From Desulfuromonas sp. (GTDB lineage: Bacteria; Desulfobacterota; Desulfuromonadia; Desulfuromonadales; Geopsychrobacteraceae), in contig PKUG01000110.1 in assembly GCA_002869665.1 (NCBI GenBank), positions 1-32,631 of the forward strand: DNA of 32,631 bases, read 5' to 3'. Positions 31,562-32,631 of this stretch are shown here, piece by piece (position 1 is the stretch's first letter; each line of letters begins with the position of its first letter). Both the position numbers and the translations under genes were made by a program. The notes beneath the pieces are model-generated. The model did no database searches, had not been told where the DNA came from, and saw only the letters and a list, made by a program, of their open reading frames with translations.

Positions 31562-32631
31562 ATGAGTCTGGTTTTTTTAGCTATTGCGGTCGGCATTCTC
31601 ATTCTTATGGCGGTCCTCGGCTTGGTCGTCGGCGTCAGCAACGATGCGGTCAACTTCCTCAATTCACCGATCGGAGCCAAAGTTGCCTCACGCAAAGTGA
31701 TCCTCGCGGTCGCTGCTTTCGGCCTGTTTTGCGGAGTTCTCTTCTCCAGCGGCATGATGGAAGTCGCCCGCAAAGGGATTTTTCATCCGGAAGTTTTCAC
31801 CATGCCGGAATTGCTGACGATCTTCCTCGCGGTCATGATCAGCAACAACATCCTGCTCGACCTGTTTAACACTTACGGTCTGCCGACATCGACCACCGTA
31901 TCCATTGTCTTCGGGCTGCTCGGTGCGGCGGTGAGCGTTTCGTTGCTCAAGATTGCTGCGGCCGGTGACAGCCTGACCACCCTTGGTGATTACATCAATT
32001 CCGCCACGGCGATCGCCATCATCATGGGCATTCTTTTTTCAGTCGCGGTTGCTTTCGTCTGCGGTGCACTTGCCCAGTTCCTGACCCGGCTGCTCTTCAC
32101 CTTCGATTACCAGAAGCGGATGAAGCGTTACGGCGCCATCTGGGGCGGCATGGCCATGGCATTCATTACCTATTTCATCCTGATCAAGGGGGCCAAGAAT
32201 GCCGCCTTCATGACCGGGGAGAATATTGCCTGGATTATGGGCCACGGACCACTCGTCATTAGTGGAGCCTTTGTTATTTCAGCAATGGTTCTGCAGGCCC
32301 TCCAGTTAATGAAGATCAACATTCTCAAACCGATCATTCTCGTCGGAACCTTCGCCTTGGCCCTGGCCTTCGCCGCTAACGACCTGGTTAACTTTATCGG
32401 CGTACCAATAGCTGGCCTACACGCCTACAAGGCCGCTCTGGCAAGTGCCGATCCGCTGCACACCGGCATGGCGGCTCTAGGGCAAAAAGCGCCCTCGGAA
32501 ACCTTCTATCTCCTTCTCGCCGGCATCATCATGGTGGGCACGCTCTGCTACTCACGCAAGGCGCGCAGTGTCACGGAAACCACCATCCAGCTCAGCCAGC
32601 AGGAAGAAGGTGCGGAGCGCTTCGAATCGAT
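31562..32631 (+). CDS. PiT-type inorganic phosphate/anion permease (3' end outside window)
   Basis: This gene is absent from the ORF track because it runs off the window. From ATG 31562 the frame stays open for 356 codons: MSLVFLAIAVGILILMAVLGLVVGVSNDAVNFLNSPIGAKVA. The two inverted PHO4 signatures are VSNDAVNFLNSPIGAKVA (N-terminal repeat) and AANDLVNFIGVPIAGLHA (C-terminal repeat), with multiple TM segments and LPTSTTVSIVFGLLGAA between. The family imports phosphate by symport. The first signature has SNDAVNF where classical Pit has GANDVAN, marking a distinct subgroup. The SD GGGGAG is only three bases from the ATG. Confidence 0.9.
   Translation, partial: MSLVFLAIAVGILILMAVLGLVVGVSNDAVNFLNSPIGAKVASRKVILAVAAFGLFCGVLFSSGMMEVARKGIFHPEVFTMPELLTIFLAVMISNNILLDLFNTYGLPTSTTVSIVFGLLGAAVSVSLLKIAAAGDSLTTLGDYINSATAIAIIMGILFSVAVAFVCGALAQFLTRLLFTFDYQKRMKRYGAIWGGMAMAFITYFILIKGAKNAAFMTGENIAWIMGHGPLVISGAFVISAMVLQALQLMKINILKPIILVGTFALALAFAANDLVNFIGVPIAGLHAYKAALASADPLHTGMAALGQKAPSETFYLLLAGIIMVGTLCYSRKARSVTETTIQLSQQEEGAERFES

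Overview
The window reads as chromosomal DNA of a Gram-negative, GC-rich bacterium, most likely a Desulfuromonadales/Geobacterales-type organism (former Deltaproteobacteria). This is an inference from the tripartite RND efflux operon with a lipoprotein outer-membrane factor, the DUF4388 (PATAN) response-regulator fusion, the GatCAB–Mrp–GlnE gene set and the style of intergenic palindromes. No rRNA, tRNA or CRISPR array was seen.

Layout, left to right. (1) 1-99 (-) is the first 33 codons of a P-II nitrogen regulator, behind a good sigma-54 (-24/-12) promoter. (2) 447-6911 (+) is an efflux operon: TetR-type repressor, lipoprotein outer-membrane factor, periplasmic adaptor, RND pump. A perfect inverted repeat sits in the core promoter. 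(3) 7048-7830 (+) is ttcA (tRNA 2-thiocytidine synthesis), with a TTG start and preceded by a palindromic intergenic repeat. (4) About 7986-9305 is an apparently intact IS110/IS1111-family insertion sequence with subterminal inverted repeats. Its 3' noncoding stretch is structured and could hold a guide (bridge/seek) RNA, and its 5' leader can fold over the ribosome-binding site and start codon. (5) 9648-10426 (+) is a broken DUF5602-type lipoprotein gene with a probable frameshift and an in-frame TAA. (6) A divergent LysR regulator / YnfM-like MFS transporter pair follows, closed by a strong terminator. (7) 12925-31178 is an 18-kb run of minus-strand genes. In transcription order these are a ClC chloride-channel family protein with CBS domains, a UvrD/PcrA helicase, a large REC–MalT-like–SARP regulator, mrp, gatC, gatA, gatB, mtnA, glnE and a REC–DUF4388–J-domain–TPR protein. 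(8) 31562-32631 (+) is an incomplete PiT-type phosphate/anion permease, divergent from the ClC gene.

How the parts fit: P-II and GlnE belong to the same nitrogen-signalling pathway (P-II controls GlnE, which adenylylates glutamine synthetase), though here they are about 18 kb apart. GatCAB makes Gln-tRNA(Gln) and/or Asn-tRNA(Asn) by amidation using glutamine. MtnA is a methionine-salvage step and Mrp is an Fe-S carrier ATPase. The two large response regulators in the minus-strand run are the least conventional proteins. One joins a receiver to the winged-helix/TPR part of a MalT-type regulator with no visible NTPase and ends in a SARP-like DNA-binding/BTAD module. The other joins a receiver to PATAN, J-domain and TPR modules. 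Both lack the conserved receiver lysine.

A second unusual layer is in the gaps: every larger gap in the mrp–gatCAB–mtnA stretch carries CGATNN-type hexamer repeats and/or strong palindromes, which look like expanding or mobile intergenic repeats placed inside an operon of essential genes. All coordinates and motifs were read by eye; no database search was run.
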